64,000 nucleotides of DNA from GCA-002790365 sp964617905 (GCA_964617905.1 CAZTZZ010000002.1:39534-103533), one strand, 5' to 3'. Counted from the first letter of the stretch, positions 34,191-43,933 are shown. The notes: a model not told the origin generated them from the sequence alone. Numbers and translations: made by a program.

Positions 34191-34733
34191 ATGGCAACAG
34201 AAAAATTAAAAATAGGTTCTGCATTACCAGAATTTAACTTAATCGGTGTTGATAATAAACGCTATTCAAACGATTATTTTACCGATTATAAAATTTTAGT
34301 ACTTATTTTCAGCTGTAATCACTGTCCCTATGTTCAAGCATACGAAGAAAGGATAAAATCTTTAGTCTCTGATTACAAAGGGAAAGGGGTTGGTTTAGTT
34401 GCCATTAATTCAAATGATGATGTAGGATATCCTGAGGACTCTTTTGAAAAAATGAAAAAAAGAGCCGAAGAAAAAAAATTTAACTTTCCTTATCTCCGTG
34501 ATGAAACACAAGAAACTGCTAAAGCATTCGGTGCAACGCACACACCTGAATTTTTTGTGTTTGATTCTGAAAGAAAATTAAGATACCACGGAAAGATGGA
34601 CGACAATTGGCAGGAAGAAGATAAAGTAATTGAAACATATTTACGTGATGCTTTGAACGAGTTGTTGGAAAAAAAGGAAGTATCGGTTCCCGAAACATTT
34701 TCAATAGGTTGTACAATTAAGTGGAAAAGTTAA
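34191..34733 (+). CDS. thioredoxin-fold redoxin (AhpC/TSA-like, CNHCP motif)
   Basis: Protein of 180 aa with a thioredoxin fold and the redox motif FSCNHCPYV (Cys42, Cys45). AINSNDDVGYPEDSFEKMKKRAEE and ATHTPEFFVFDSERKLRYHG match the stand-alone redoxins found across bacteria with this CNHCPYV signature. The likely role is thiol peroxidase or disulfide reductase in the cytoplasm, since no signal peptide is present. It is divergent from the M14-sigma operon. Confidence 0.85.
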   Translation: MATEKLKIGSALPEFNLIGVDNKRYSNDYFTDYKILVLIFSCNHCPYVQAYEERIKSLVSDYKGKGVGLVAINSNDDVGYPEDSFEKMKKRAEEKKFNFPYLRDETQETAKAFGATHTPEFFVFDSERKLRYHGKMDDNWQEEDKVIETYLRDALNELLEKKEVSVPETFSIGCTIKWKS

Positions 34734-34752
34734 TTTTTTTAACGATTAATTA

Positions 34753-35481
34753 TTAGTCCGGTAAACCAAGCTTATCAGTAAAATCAGATAAAATTTTGTG
34801 CGGATGCGGAGAGATGCAAAACGAGTAAAGCGGGTAGAGTTTTGAAAATGATTTCACCGCTTCACTAATTAAATCGGGGGATTGTACTAATTTGTCGGAT
34901 TTATCTCTTCTCTTTGTTAAGACAAACATCTTTAATTCTTTCAAATAATTAAAATGTTTTTTAACGTCAAAAACATCTATAAGTTTTTCTGATTCTTTTT
35001 TAATCTCCGACAAAGCGAACTGCTTATTAATTTTATATTTGGTTATCACTTTCTTAATATCTTTTTCATAAGTAATTATATTTTCCGCAAAATGTAAATC
35101 TTCGCCTTTGGTTGCATTTATGAATAAACCGTATTCAACAATGTTTTTATCCAAATAAACAAAAAATTCCGAATCCATTTTAAATCTGCCGAAGTGAATA
35201 AGAAAATAATTTCTGTACGGCTCGCCTTTAGTGAATCTCATATCTTTGCTTATCCGCATTAATGTTTTGTTAAACTTGGGTTCTGTTCTTATTGAAGGAT
35301 TTAGCAGGTTAAAAAAACTGCCGATGTCGGAGACAAATGATCTGCAAGGCAAAACCAAATGCGACTGATATCTTCCTTTATTTTGATAGAACCATTCTGA
35401 GTTGTTATTTTTTTCTAAGTCAAATAAAAATTTAAATAGTTCTTTAGAAAACCCCGTGAATGGAGGATAAGTATTTTTCAA
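34753..35481 (-). CDS. DUF2461 domain protein
   Basis: Protein of 242 aa with the DUF2461 signature FLFDLEKNNNSEWFYQNKGRYQSHLVLPCRSFVSDIG and PKFNKTLMRISKDMRFTKGEPYRNYFLIHFGR. Function unknown. The TTG start overlaps the stop of the upstream beta-barrel gene by three to four bases (TTGA), indicating translational coupling; no ATG fits. Confidence 0.8.
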   Translation of the reverse strand: MKNTYPPFTGFSKELFKFLFDLEKNNNSEWFYQNKGRYQSHLVLPCRSFVSDIGSFFNLLNPSIRTEPKFNKTLMRISKDMRFTKGEPYRNYFLIHFGRFKMDSEFFVYLDKNIVEYGLFINATKGEDLHFAENIITYEKDIKKVITKYKINKQFALSEIKKESEKLIDVFDVKKHFNYLKELKMFVLTKRRDKSDKLVQSPDLISEAVKSFSKLYPLYSFCISPHPHKILSDFTDKLGLPD

Positions 35482-36125
35482 TACATAAAACCGATATTGA
35501 TAGTAAGAAATATTCCGCCAAGGTTGTTCCTGAATTTGCCAAAAAGCCCCTCAACACCTTTGTCAAACAAATGTACATAGTAATACCTGACATTGATTCC
35601 CACTAAGTTGGACTTATCAATCCCGAAGTTAGCGCCAAAACCAACATACCCGCCGAGAGCATATTTAGCGTGCGCATTACCGAAAGCTTTGAAAAATTCT
35701 TGATCGTTGGGTGTGGTTAAAACCATCGTTGGTCCAAAACCAAAATTTATATACGGACGAAGATTGTCATAAATTTGGTCAGTAAACAGCCTGTATTGCA
35801 GTCCGAAATTTAACGGAATAATAAACACTCTGTTCTTTTTAAACAACGAAAATGGCTGCAGTGTAAAAGGATCGATTCTTACTATTTCCTGGTCGTCTTT
35901 AGATTCCGACATCGAAATATCGGTGAAAAAAGTTAATTTGTTCGATAAACTATGTCTGTAAAAACCTCCAAAACCTATACCGCCTTCACTAAATATAATA
36001 TCCAGCCCGAATGCGTTATCCGGAAAATCTTCCGGTGGTCTTTCTGGTGCAAGTTTTCCTATACTTTGTGCGTTTGTAATAAGGAAAGGAATTAATAATA
36101 TTAGTACAACAAATAACTTTTTCAT
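35478..36125 (-). CDS. outer-membrane beta-barrel protein
   Basis: Protein of 215 aa with a signal peptide (MKKLFVVLILLIPFLITNAQ) and short amphipathic strands ending in GIFLTINIGFMY. It resembles the OmpW/porin-family small barrels of Bacteroidota. No substrate is suggested. A 22-base AT-only palindrome (36134-36155) lies just upstream of the start in the divergent promoter region. It is coupled to the DUF2461 gene. Confidence 0.75.
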   Translation of the reverse strand: MKKLFVVLILLIPFLITNAQSIGKLAPERPPEDFPDNAFGLDIIFSEGGIGFGGFYRHSLSNKLTFFTDISMSESKDDQEIVRIDPFTLQPFSLFKKNRVFIIPLNFGLQYRLFTDQIYDNLRPYINFGFGPTMVLTTPNDQEFFKAFGNAHAKYALGGYVGFGANFGIDKSNLVGINVRYYYVHLFDKGVEGLFGKFRNNLGGIFLTINIGFMY

Positions 36126-36195
36126 ATTCTTTCTTATTTTTATTTATAAAAATAATTAACATTTATTAAATAGCAATAGATAAATACAGCCATTT

Positions 36196-36804
36196 ATGAA
36201 TTCTGAAAAATTGAATGACCCGAATTATTGGGACGAAAAGTACAATAGTAATAACACCGGCTGGGATATGAAAAGTTCCAATCCAGTTTTTGTAGATTTA
36301 TTGAAAGAAAAAAAAATTATCAACCCTTGTAAGTTACTCATCACAGGTTCCGGTAAAGGTTATGACGCGATTGCAGCCGCTGAGGAAGATTACGAGGTTA
36401 CAGCTGTTGATTTTTCAACGAAAGCAATTGAAATTGCAAGACATTTAGCCGAGCAAAATTCGGTTCAAATAAATTTTCTTCAAAAGAATCTATTCGATCT
36501 GCCGTTGGAATTTATTAATTATTTTGATGCTGTTTTTGATTACACAACCTACTGCGCAATACACCCTTCAAGAAGGCAAGAATATGCCGAAGTAATGTCT
36601 AAAGTGATTAGACCCGGAGGGAAATTGATAGCCTTACTATTTCCGGTTGACGGAAGAGAAGGAGGACCTCCTTTTAACATAGACATTTTGGTATTTTATA
36701 AATTGTTCTCTAAATATTTTCAAATGGAATTTTCCACAAATAAAATAAATTCAATCAAACCGAGGAAAGGCAGGGAAGTTTTACAGATATATAAAAAGGC
36801 ATAA
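36196..36804 (+). CDS. TPMT-family SAM-dependent methyltransferase
   Basis: Protein of 202 aa with the thiopurine S-methyltransferase pattern: WDEKYNSNNTGWDMKSSNPVF, motif I LLITGSGKGYDAIAAA, VTAVDFSTKAIEIAR, FDAVFDYTTYCAIHP and RPGGKLIALLFPVDG. In bacteria such enzymes methylate thiols, selenium or tellurium compounds. The next gene starts one base after the stop. No obvious Shine-Dalgarno. Confidence 0.85.
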   Translation: MNSEKLNDPNYWDEKYNSNNTGWDMKSSNPVFVDLLKEKKIINPCKLLITGSGKGYDAIAAAEEDYEVTAVDFSTKAIEIARHLAEQNSVQINFLQKNLFDLPLEFINYFDAVFDYTTYCAIHPSRRQEYAEVMSKVIRPGGKLIALLFPVDGREGGPPFNIDILVFYKLFSKYFQMEFSTNKINSIKPRKGREVLQIYKKA

Positions 36805-36805
36805 A

Positions 36806-37324
36806 ATGGCTCAAAATTTAGAATTAAAAATCAAACTGGTAGATCCTGAAATCGTTGAATCAATATTAATAAATAATAATATTGAGCTAAGCGGAGTTTT
36901 AAATCAAAAAGATATTTATTATTCGGTTAAAAGAGGTCTGCTTAAATTGAGAGTGGAGGGTGAAAATAGTTTTCTTATAAAATATTTGAGAAATGAATCC
37001 GGTAATGACCGCTGGTCTGATTATGAGATCATTCAACTTACAAACGGAGACGCAGAAAAGTTTTTATCGAATATATTTACGATTGAAACAACGGTAAAAA
37101 AAACAAGAAAATTATATTGGCTGTTGAATACCCGAATTCATATTGATAAAGTTGAAAACCTCGGCAGCTTTTTAGAGCTTGAGACAATTGTAGAAGGCGA
37201 CCAAGAAGATGCAAAAAAAAGGTTTGATAAAGTTGTTGAAACACTCAAATTAAATTTGGTAAATCAGATAAAATGTTCTTACCGCGACCTGTTATTAGAT
37301 AAGCAAAAAAATGATACTGACTAA
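36806..37324 (+). CDS. CYTH domain protein (class IV adenylate cyclase-like)
   Basis: Protein of 172 aa with the CYTH tunnel fold. The N-terminal NLELKIKL replaces the ExExK motif with the ExKxK form common in the CyaB-like group. Further acidic and basic tunnel residues are KLRVEG, FLIKYLR, RKLYWL and FLELETIVEG. It may hydrolyse or cyclise a triphosphate (adenylate cyclase or thiamine/inorganic triphosphatase); the substrate cannot be decided. It lies between the TPMT-like and AddB-like genes, overlapping the latter by 14 bases. Confidence 0.8.
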   Translation: MAQNLELKIKLVDPEIVESILINNNIELSGVLNQKDIYYSVKRGLLKLRVEGENSFLIKYLRNESGNDRWSDYEIIQLTNGDAEKFLSNIFTIETTVKKTRKLYWLLNTRIHIDKVENLGSFLELETIVEGDQEDAKKRFDKVVETLKLNLVNQIKCSYRDLLLDKQKNDTD

Positions 37325-40300
37325 ATCTAAAAACAAAAACATTAATATCAATGAAGAAATTGATAAAAGGATAAAGAAGGGCGAGATATCAAAACTTCTT
37401 TTAATAGTACCGACAAACCGAAAGGCGAGACATCTTAAAAAAGAAATAATTTCTTCTTCTCCTAACAATTCTGCTCAAACTATCAATCTCGAAACCATCA
37501 GTACCTTCTCAACAAAAATTGTTTTGAACGATATCGATATAAGAAGAGATGTGTTGAGCGAACCCGCTTCTTTCATTTTACTTGAACAGGCTTTTAATGA
37601 AATTAAACCCCAGTATTTTTCAAAGTATAAAAACAGCATACCTTCAGGCACGCTTCAGCAGATTAAAAACGTGATATCTGAGTATAAAAAACACGGCATT
37701 ACGCCGCAAATACTTAGGAATGAAATCGAAAAACTAACCAGTTCGGAAAAACTAAAAGCCGAAAACATTGCCGATATTTATGAGATTTATCAAAAGAAAA
37801 TTCAACAGATTAGAATTAAAGAAACGGGCGATATTTATGATGAATTATGCGGAATGAATTTAGAAGAATTTGAAAAGAGATTCAGAGATTTTTTCCCGGA
37901 AGTTAATTTATTTGCCGCAACGGGATTTGATGAATTTACACAACCGGAAATATGTATATGGGATATGTGTTCAAAAATTAACGACACAGATTTATACATT
38001 CACATTGATTATCGATCTAATAATGAATCAATTTTTTCTCACTTAAATAATACCTATTCTAAATTGACAGAAAAGAACTTCGATTTAATTCCGGAGAGTA
38101 AAAAAACCGATAGTAAATTTGAGGATTATATAAGCGAAAAATTATTTGCATCAAAAATTAAGGGAGAAAAGAAAGATTATAAAGATAAAATATCTTTACT
38201 TGCCGCTTTGGATAAAGGGAAAGAGATTGAAATTATTTGTAAGGAAATTAAAGGTCTATTAATAAATAATAATGTGCAGCCGGCGGATATTTGTATTGCA
38301 TTTAACTCCATTCAAAAGTATTCGTCAATAATCAGAGATGTTTTTTCAATATACGGGATACCTTTTAATTTAACCGACAGATTTAGTTTGAGCATCTCAC
38401 GTCCCGTTATTAACTTGATCAATATTCTTGAGATATTGGAAAATGATTTCTATTACAAAGATATTCTCAGAGCATTAAATAGCGGTTATTTAAATCAACT
38501 TGGAATAAATGCCTCAAGCATTTTAAAGTCTGCCGGCAGTTTAAAAATAATATCAGGATTAAGAAACTGGATTAACACTCTGACAGATGAAATTTACATA
38601 CAAAAAAATAATACAAACGATGAATGGAACAATCTTATAAACATTGAAACATTTGAAGACGCATTAAATAGTTTGCAAAAAATACAGGAGTTGTTAAATC
38701 CATTTGCTCAAAAAATGTCTTTAAATGTATTTAGGTCAAATGTAATTGATCTTATTTATAAACTCGGAATTCCTGTTCTTATTTCCGATGATACAAATTA
38801 TGAAGCTGAAAAAAACATAAAAAGTCTGACAACATTTTTAGAAGTGCTCGATGAGTTAACGGGACTTTTTATAAGACAATTTGGAGAAAAGGAAAAATTT
38901 TCCTTAAAGTTTTATCTTAATTTTTTGCGCACAGCTGCCAAATCCACAAGATACAACGTAAAAGAAAAATCGAGTTACGGGGTTTTAATAACATCGGTAA
39001 ACGAAATAAGAGGATTAAAATTTGATTATTTGTTTTTATCGGGATTATGCGACGGTGATTTCCCGACCCGTTACCAGCCCGAAATATTTTTTTCCGGTTC
39101 TTACTTCAAAAAAGAAAATCAGCACCAGGCAAAGGAAAGATATCAATTTTACCAGGCATTGTGCGGTTGGAAGAAAAAATTGTATTTAACCTATCCGTTA
39201 ACTGATGAGAAAAGGGAACTTGTTAAATCAACTTTTATCTCTGAACTTGAATCAATTGTTGAAATGTCGCATTTAATTCCCGAAGAATACACAAATAAAA
39301 TATATTCCAAAGAAGAATTATTAATTGAAATCGGCAGAGAAGGCGCAGAGAAGTTAAATTTAAATTTTAAAGAAAAAACATCCAAAATTAATCTGGAGTC
39401 TATAGAAAATTCCATAAGAATAGACAAAATCAGATTAGAAAATCCCTTCGGAGATTCTTCTTTTAACGGGGCTATCGGCGGAGAAATTAAAAAAGAAGCC
39501 GAAGAGAAACTTGCCGCTTACAAAGAAAAACAGTTTTCATATTCCCAGTTGGAGACATTTGCAAAATGTCCGTATAAATATTTTGCCGAGAGAGTATTAA
39601 AAATAGAACCGAACGAAGAGCCGACCGAAGAAATGGAATTTCATGAACTCGGTACTTTGCTGCATTTAATTTTATACGAGTTTTATACCAAACTGCGGAT
39701 AGAAAAAATTGATTTATCAGGATGCAGTGACTCGGATTTTAATAAAGCTAAGAAGTTAATGTTTAAAATTGCCGAAGACAAAATATCTGAGGCGCACTTT
39801 AATTCACCAATTACTTTTTTTGAAAAGGAAAGAATACTGGGTATTGACGGAAAAAAAGAAAATTCTGTCTTGTTTAAGTTTTTATTGGCGGAAAGAGAAA
39901 ATAATGACGGGTTTGAACCGGTGTTTTTTGAAATGGGCTTCGGAAAGTTCAGCAGCGAAAGTGATTCAAAATCCTCTTTGTTAAAGGATCTGAAAATAGG
40001 AGATATAAAAATCAGAGGGAAAATTGACAGGATAGAATTAAATGAATCTAAAGACAAATTCAAAGTGATTGATTATAAACTGAGCGGTAAATCTCCTTCT
40101 ATAAAAAATATAAAAGATGGAATTGCCCTGCAGATTCCCCTTTATTTATATGCCGCAAAAGAATTACTTAAAGCACAATTTAATAAAGACAGCAAACCTT
40201 CCGCAGGTGAAATTTATTCATTAAAATATAAAGATGGTGAATTTGGTAAAAAGCTTGTAAAACCATTCAACAAAAGAAATTTTGATGAAAACGAATTAAT

Positions 40301-40466
40301 TGAAGAAAACGAAAGAATAATAAATGACTGCATTGAAAATATCAGGAACTACGTTCAACAAATTACAGAGGGGAAATTTAACCTTTCTACATTGTCCAAC
40401 CGCGAAAATGAAATTTGCAGGTTCTGCGGTTTCAAATCCGTGTGCAGAATTCAAGAGGTAACTTAA
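37311..40466 (+). CDS. AddB-like PD-(D/E)XK nuclease/helicase-like protein
   Basis: Protein of 1051 aa. The N-terminal two thirds resemble the inactive helicase part of AddB/RexB; no Walker A motif is seen (KLLLIVPTNRKARHLK at the start). The C-terminal nuclease has the GTLLHLIL His motif (about residue 784), GKIDRIE with Asp and FKVIDYKLSGK (about 903-925). Four Cys, one in FAKCPYKYF (about 753) and three in CRFCGFKSVC (about 1037-1046), would hold a [4Fe-4S] cluster as in AddB. The expected helicase partner AddA is not adjacent. It takes part in double-strand break processing by inference. The next gene is unrelated. Confidence 0.75.
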   Translation: MILTKSKNKNININEEIDKRIKKGEISKLLLIVPTNRKARHLKKEIISSSPNNSAQTINLETISTFSTKIVLNDIDIRRDVLSEPASFILLEQAFNEIKPQYFSKYKNSIPSGTLQQIKNVISEYKKHGITPQILRNEIEKLTSSEKLKAENIADIYEIYQKKIQQIRIKETGDIYDELCGMNLEEFEKRFRDFFPEVNLFAATGFDEFTQPEICIWDMCSKINDTDLYIHIDYRSNNESIFSHLNNTYSKLTEKNFDLIPESKKTDSKFEDYISEKLFASKIKGEKKDYKDKISLLAALDKGKEIEIICKEIKGLLINNNVQPADICIAFNSIQKYSSIIRDVFSIYGIPFNLTDRFSLSISRPVINLINILEILENDFYYKDILRALNSGYLNQLGINASSILKSAGSLKIISGLRNWINTLTDEIYIQKNNTNDEWNNLINIETFEDALNSLQKIQELLNPFAQKMSLNVFRSNVIDLIYKLGIPVLISDDTNYEAEKNIKSLTTFLEVLDELTGLFIRQFGEKEKFSLKFYLNFLRTAAKSTRYNVKEKSSYGVLITSVNEIRGLKFDYLFLSGLCDGDFPTRYQPEIFFSGSYFKKENQHQAKERYQFYQALCGWKKKLYLTYPLTDEKRELVKSTFISELESIVEMSHLIPEEYTNKIYSKEELLIEIGREGAEKLNLNFKEKTSKINLESIENSIRIDKIRLENPFGDSSFNGAIGGEIKKEAEEKLAAYKEKQFSYSQLETFAKCPYKYFAERVLKIEPNEEPTEEMEFHELGTLLHLILYEFYTKLRIEKIDLSGCSDSDFNKAKKLMFKIAEDKISEAHFNSPITFFEKERILGIDGKKENSVLFKFLLAERENNDGFEPVFFEMGFGKFSSESDSKSSLLKDLKIGDIKIRGKIDRIELNESKDKFKVIDYKLSGKSPSIKNIKDGIALQIPLYLYAAKELLKAQFNKDSKPSAGEIYSLKYKDGEFGKKLVKPFNKRNFDENELIEENERIINDCIENIRNYVQQITEGKFNLSTLSNRENEICRFCGFKSVCRIQEVT

Positions 40467-40543
40467 AACATTTTATCAGAACTTATTTTTAATTAAAATT
40501 GTTCTTTAATTAAGAAAATATTATAAACTTATTCTAACAAAAT

Positions 40544-42514
40544 ATGAAATACATTAAACTACTCTTCACCGTAATTCTGTTCACAACTTTAATAAATGCG
40601 CAAATAATTGACGAGAGTTCTTTAAAATCACAGGGACCGCTTTCTTTACCAAACGGATTGACAAAGGTAAATTATCCCGGTGACGGCAACATTGATGTTA
40701 CATATTATAAATTAAATCTAATTGTAAATTATAGCGCACGTAATTTAATTGGCGCTGTAACTGTCGAGGCAAAAAGCACACAGGAAGGTTTGAAGACTTT
40801 CTTTTTGGATTTGCAAAATGTACTGACTGTCAGCTCCGTAACATTAAACGGGCAGTCACTTACTTTTTCACAACCGCAGGGAAGCGCAAAGTTAAATATC
40901 ACTTTGGATAAAAGTTACAACACGGGAGAGGCTTTCATTGTAATTATTTCATATCAAGGCACTCCTGGTTCGAGCGGATTCGGTAGTTTTACATTCGGCA
41001 CTACTGGACAAAGTCTTCCCTCTATTTACACTTTAAGCGAACCATACGGTGCAAGCGACTGGTGGCCCTGTAAGGATACTCCGGCTGATAAAGCCGATTC
41101 TGCAGATATTTGGATTACATGCGATAAAGATTTGAAAGCAATATCAAACGGTAACTTAATTGGAATTGTTGATAACGGAGACGGCACGCATACTTACAAA
41201 TGGAAAACTACATACCCGATTGCGCAATATCTAATTTCTATGGCAATTGCACCTTATTCCGAATACGATATTTATTTCCATTACAATTCTACCGATTCAA
41301 TGCTTGTCTCAAATTTTCTATATCCCGAATCAATGACGAATTCTGCCAAATCTATATTGGATAAGACAATAAATATGCTTTCAATATTTTCTGACAAATT
41401 CGGGCCCTATCCTTTTTTAAAGGAAAAATACGGTCACGCACAATTCGGTTGGGGCGGAGGAATGGAACACCAGACAATTACATCTATCGGAGGTGTAAGC
41501 GAAGGATTATTAGCACACGAACTCGGTCATCAGTGGTACGGTGATAAAATAACCTGTAAAAATTGGCAGAGCATATGGCTGAATGAAGGATTTGCAACTT
41601 TTTCAGAAGGTATTTACAGAGAATTTCAATACGGAAGACCCAACTATGACGGATACATTACCGGTAAAATGACACAGGCAAAAAATGCACAGGGTACTAT
41701 TTTTGTTCAAAACATTAATTCTGTAAATTCAATTTTTGACGGGAACAGATCTTATTCCAAAGGTAGCGTTGTACTGCATATGCTTAGAGGAATAGTCGGC
41801 GATACTAACTTTTTTAATATTATGAAAACTTATGCTGCCGATCCAAGCGTTGCATACGGTGTTGCCGAGACTGCAGATTTCCAAAGAGTAGCGGAGGCAA
41901 TATACGGACAAAGTTTGGACTACTTTTTTAGTGAATGGATTTTCGGTGAAAAATATCCCAAATATGACATTAATTGGGGCTATTCGGATTTAGGCGGTGG
42001 ACAGTACACCTTGAATGTTAATATCAAACAAACATCCAATACAAACCCAAGATTTTTTACAATGCCTGTGCAGTTAAAAATTTCTTTTGGTTCTACCGAT
42101 ACACTTGTTACGGTATTTAATGACAAAGGAAATCAAGATTTTAATATTACCGTAAACGGATTGCCAAAAGGATTAACTTTTGACCCGAATAATAATATTT
42201 TAAAAGATGTGCTTAGTATAGTAACCGGAGTTGAAGATGAGATTGTACCGGTTGAATTTTCATTAAATCAAAATTATCCCAATCCGTTTAATCCGAGTAC
42301 AACAATAAGTTTTACTGTTCCCGAAAAAAGTTTTGTGTCTTTGGTGGTAACAGATATATTAGGCAGGAAAGTAGCGGAATTGGTAAACGAAGAAAAACCT
42401 TTGGGCAATTATACCGTATCTTTTAATGCGAATAAACTCTCTAGCGGAATTTATTTTTACACTTTGTCATCGGGTAAATTTGTACAGACAAAGAAGATGT
42501 TGTTGCTGAAGTAA
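40544..42514 (+). CDS. M1 family aminopeptidase with T9SS sorting domain
   Basis: Secreted zinc metalloprotease of 656 aa. A signal peptide (LLFTVILFTTLINAQ) is cleaved about residue 19. GGMEHQTITS (the GAMEN-type exopeptidase loop, with His in place of Asn) precedes the zinc motif HELGH (His325, His329) and Glu348 in NEGFATF. The C-terminal 80 residues form a type A T9SS sorting domain (NYPNPFNPSTTISF, ending in KKMLLLK), so it is exported across the outer membrane and held at the surface or released. It degrades peptides, probably for nutrition. Confidence 0.9.
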   Translation: MKYIKLLFTVILFTTLINAQIIDESSLKSQGPLSLPNGLTKVNYPGDGNIDVTYYKLNLIVNYSARNLIGAVTVEAKSTQEGLKTFFLDLQNVLTVSSVTLNGQSLTFSQPQGSAKLNITLDKSYNTGEAFIVIISYQGTPGSSGFGSFTFGTTGQSLPSIYTLSEPYGASDWWPCKDTPADKADSADIWITCDKDLKAISNGNLIGIVDNGDGTHTYKWKTTYPIAQYLISMAIAPYSEYDIYFHYNSTDSMLVSNFLYPESMTNSAKSILDKTINMLSIFSDKFGPYPFLKEKYGHAQFGWGGGMEHQTITSIGGVSEGLLAHELGHQWYGDKITCKNWQSIWLNEGFATFSEGIYREFQYGRPNYDGYITGKMTQAKNAQGTIFVQNINSVNSIFDGNRSYSKGSVVLHMLRGIVGDTNFFNIMKTYAADPSVAYGVAETADFQRVAEAIYGQSLDYFFSEWIFGEKYPKYDINWGYSDLGGGQYTLNVNIKQTSNTNPRFFTMPVQLKISFGSTDTLVTVFNDKGNQDFNITVNGLPKGLTFDPNNNILKDVLSIVTGVEDEIVPVEFSLNQNYPNPFNPSTTISFTVPEKSFVSLVVTDILGRKVAELVNEEKPLGNYTVSFNANKLSSGIYFYTLSSGKFVQTKKMLLLK

Positions 42515-42553
42515 TAATTTACTACTTAATTAAATTTTTCATATCAAAAAAAT

Positions 42554-42579
42554 GAGACGGCCCATCGGGTCGTCTCTAC
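42554..42579. repeat. short palindromic element A
   Basis: GAGACGGCCC and GGGTCGTCTC pair (10 bp, one G-T) around ATC. The minus strand begins GTAGAGACG. It is not followed by a T run. It belongs with elements B and C by its shared edge sequence and its place just after a stop codon. Confidence 0.55.
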
Positions 42580-42666
42580 ATATTTGTAATTCAAATACTC
42601 TCAAGTTGCAAACATTTTTATTAAATTTAAGCTTCACTTATTATTAATTTATTGTAAGGGGTTAGA

Positions 42667-43851
42667 ATGTCACACGATAAAAAATTAGATTTTGATTCCA
42701 AATGTGTACACGCAGGAATCGGAGAGTATGAATTTGGACCAGTAGTCCCGCCAATTTATCAAACTTCAACTTTTAAATTTGAATCAGTTAAACAGGGCGC
42801 CTCATTATTTAAAGGAGAGGGAAAAGGATATATTTATACCCGTTTGGCAAATCCCACAGTTGAAGCTATGGAAAATGCAATTGCACAATTAGAGGGTGGG
42901 CACAAAGCGCTTGGGTGTGCAAGCGGAATGGCTGCTGTTACAACTGTATTTACTTCATTATTGAAAACAGGAGACCATGTTGTTTGTTCAAAATCAGTAT
43001 ATGGTCCAACCACAACTTTACTTTCAACTATATTTAATAAATTTAACATTTCATCTACATTTGTAAATTCTTCAAATTTAGATGAAATAAAGAATGCAAT
43101 TAAAGAAAACACTAAGGTTGTTTATGTTGAGAGTCCGGGTAATCCTACATTAGATTTAACAGATATTTCCGGTGCAGCAAAAATTGCCCACGAACACAAT
43201 GCTTCATTGGTGGTTGATAATACATTTATGAGTCCTGCATTACAAAAACCATTTGAATTTGGTGCAGATGTGGTATTGCACAGCTTAACTAAATTTTTAA
43301 ATGGTCACGCAGATGTGGTGGCAGGCGTTGTAGTTGTAAAAGACAAGGAATCATATACTGTATTTCGTAAAACATTGAATCAACTTGGGGGAGTAATTGA
43401 TCCTTTCAATTCATTCCTTGTACACCGCGGATTAAAAACATTAGCTTTGAGAATGGAAAAACATTCTGATAGTGCGATGAAAATAGCAGGGTATTTAGAG
43501 AATCATCCCAAAATAAGTTGGGTAAGATTCCCGGGATTAAAATCATTCCCCAATTATGAACTCGGACAAAAGCAGCACAAAGCACCCGGCGGAATGATTG
43601 CCTTCGAATTAAAAGGTGGATATGATGCAGGAGAAACTTTGATGAATTCGGTAAAACTTTGCACTTTGGCTGTCAGTCTTGGAGGGGTGGAAACTTTAAT
43701 TCAGCATCCGGCTTGTATGACTCACGCTTCCATGGATAAAAAGATAAGGGAAGAAGCGGGCATTACAGACGGACTTGTGAGATTATCCGTCGGTATTGAA
43801 AATGTTGATGATTTAATTGCAGACCTTGAACAAGCTTTGGAAAAAGTATAG
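42667..43851 (+). CDS. Cys/Met metabolism PLP-dependent enzyme (methionine gamma-lyase-like)
   Basis: PLP enzyme of 394 aa. The Schiff-base Lys209 lies in HSLTKFLNGHAD; YTR (57-59) and SVYGP (110-114) form the phosphate and substrate site; ETLIQHPACMTHA is near the C-terminus. The family holds methionine gamma-lyase, cystathionine gamma-synthase/lyase and O-acylhomoserine sulfhydrylase. The position occupied by Cys in methionine gamma-lyase (YGC) is Pro114, so a plain MGL is less certain. It could degrade methionine or make homocysteine. Monocistronic; the gene is flanked by short palindromic repeats. Confidence 0.78.
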   Translation: MSHDKKLDFDSKCVHAGIGEYEFGPVVPPIYQTSTFKFESVKQGASLFKGEGKGYIYTRLANPTVEAMENAIAQLEGGHKALGCASGMAAVTTVFTSLLKTGDHVVCSKSVYGPTTTLLSTIFNKFNISSTFVNSSNLDEIKNAIKENTKVVYVESPGNPTLDLTDISGAAKIAHEHNASLVVDNTFMSPALQKPFEFGADVVLHSLTKFLNGHADVVAGVVVVKDKESYTVFRKTLNQLGGVIDPFNSFLVHRGLKTLALRMEKHSDSAMKIAGYLENHPKISWVRFPGLKSFPNYELGQKQHKAPGGMIAFELKGGYDAGETLMNSVKLCTLAVSLGGVETLIQHPACMTHASMDKKIREEAGITDGLVRLSVGIENVDDLIADLEQALEKV

Positions 43852-43857
43852 AGCATA

Positions 43858-43882
43858 GGAACAAGTTGCGACTTGTCCCTAC
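43858..43882. repeat. short palindromic element B
   Basis: ACAAGT and ACTTGT pair around TGCG, extended by two outer G-C pairs across one mismatch. The minus strand starts GTAGGGACAAG. It lies seven bases after the PLP enzyme stop. Confidence 0.55.
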
Positions 43883-43904
43883 AAGTTGAATATTAATTTT
43901 TATA

Positions 43905-43930
43905 AAGGTCGATTCACGAGTCGCCCTTAC
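43905..43930. repeat. short palindromic element C
   Basis: AAGGTCGATTC and GAGTCGCCCTT pair around AC with one mismatch. The minus strand starts GTAAGGGCGAC. It lies four bases from the stop of the S9 peptidase, in the same 82-base convergent gap as element B, and may help to separate the two transcripts. Confidence 0.55.
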
Positions 43931-43933
43931 TGT

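Noticed and set aside
36134..36155. 22-base AT-only palindrome in the divergent beta-barrel/TPMT promoter region
   Set aside because: Perfect arms but composed only of A and T; too weak to call an operator without conservation.
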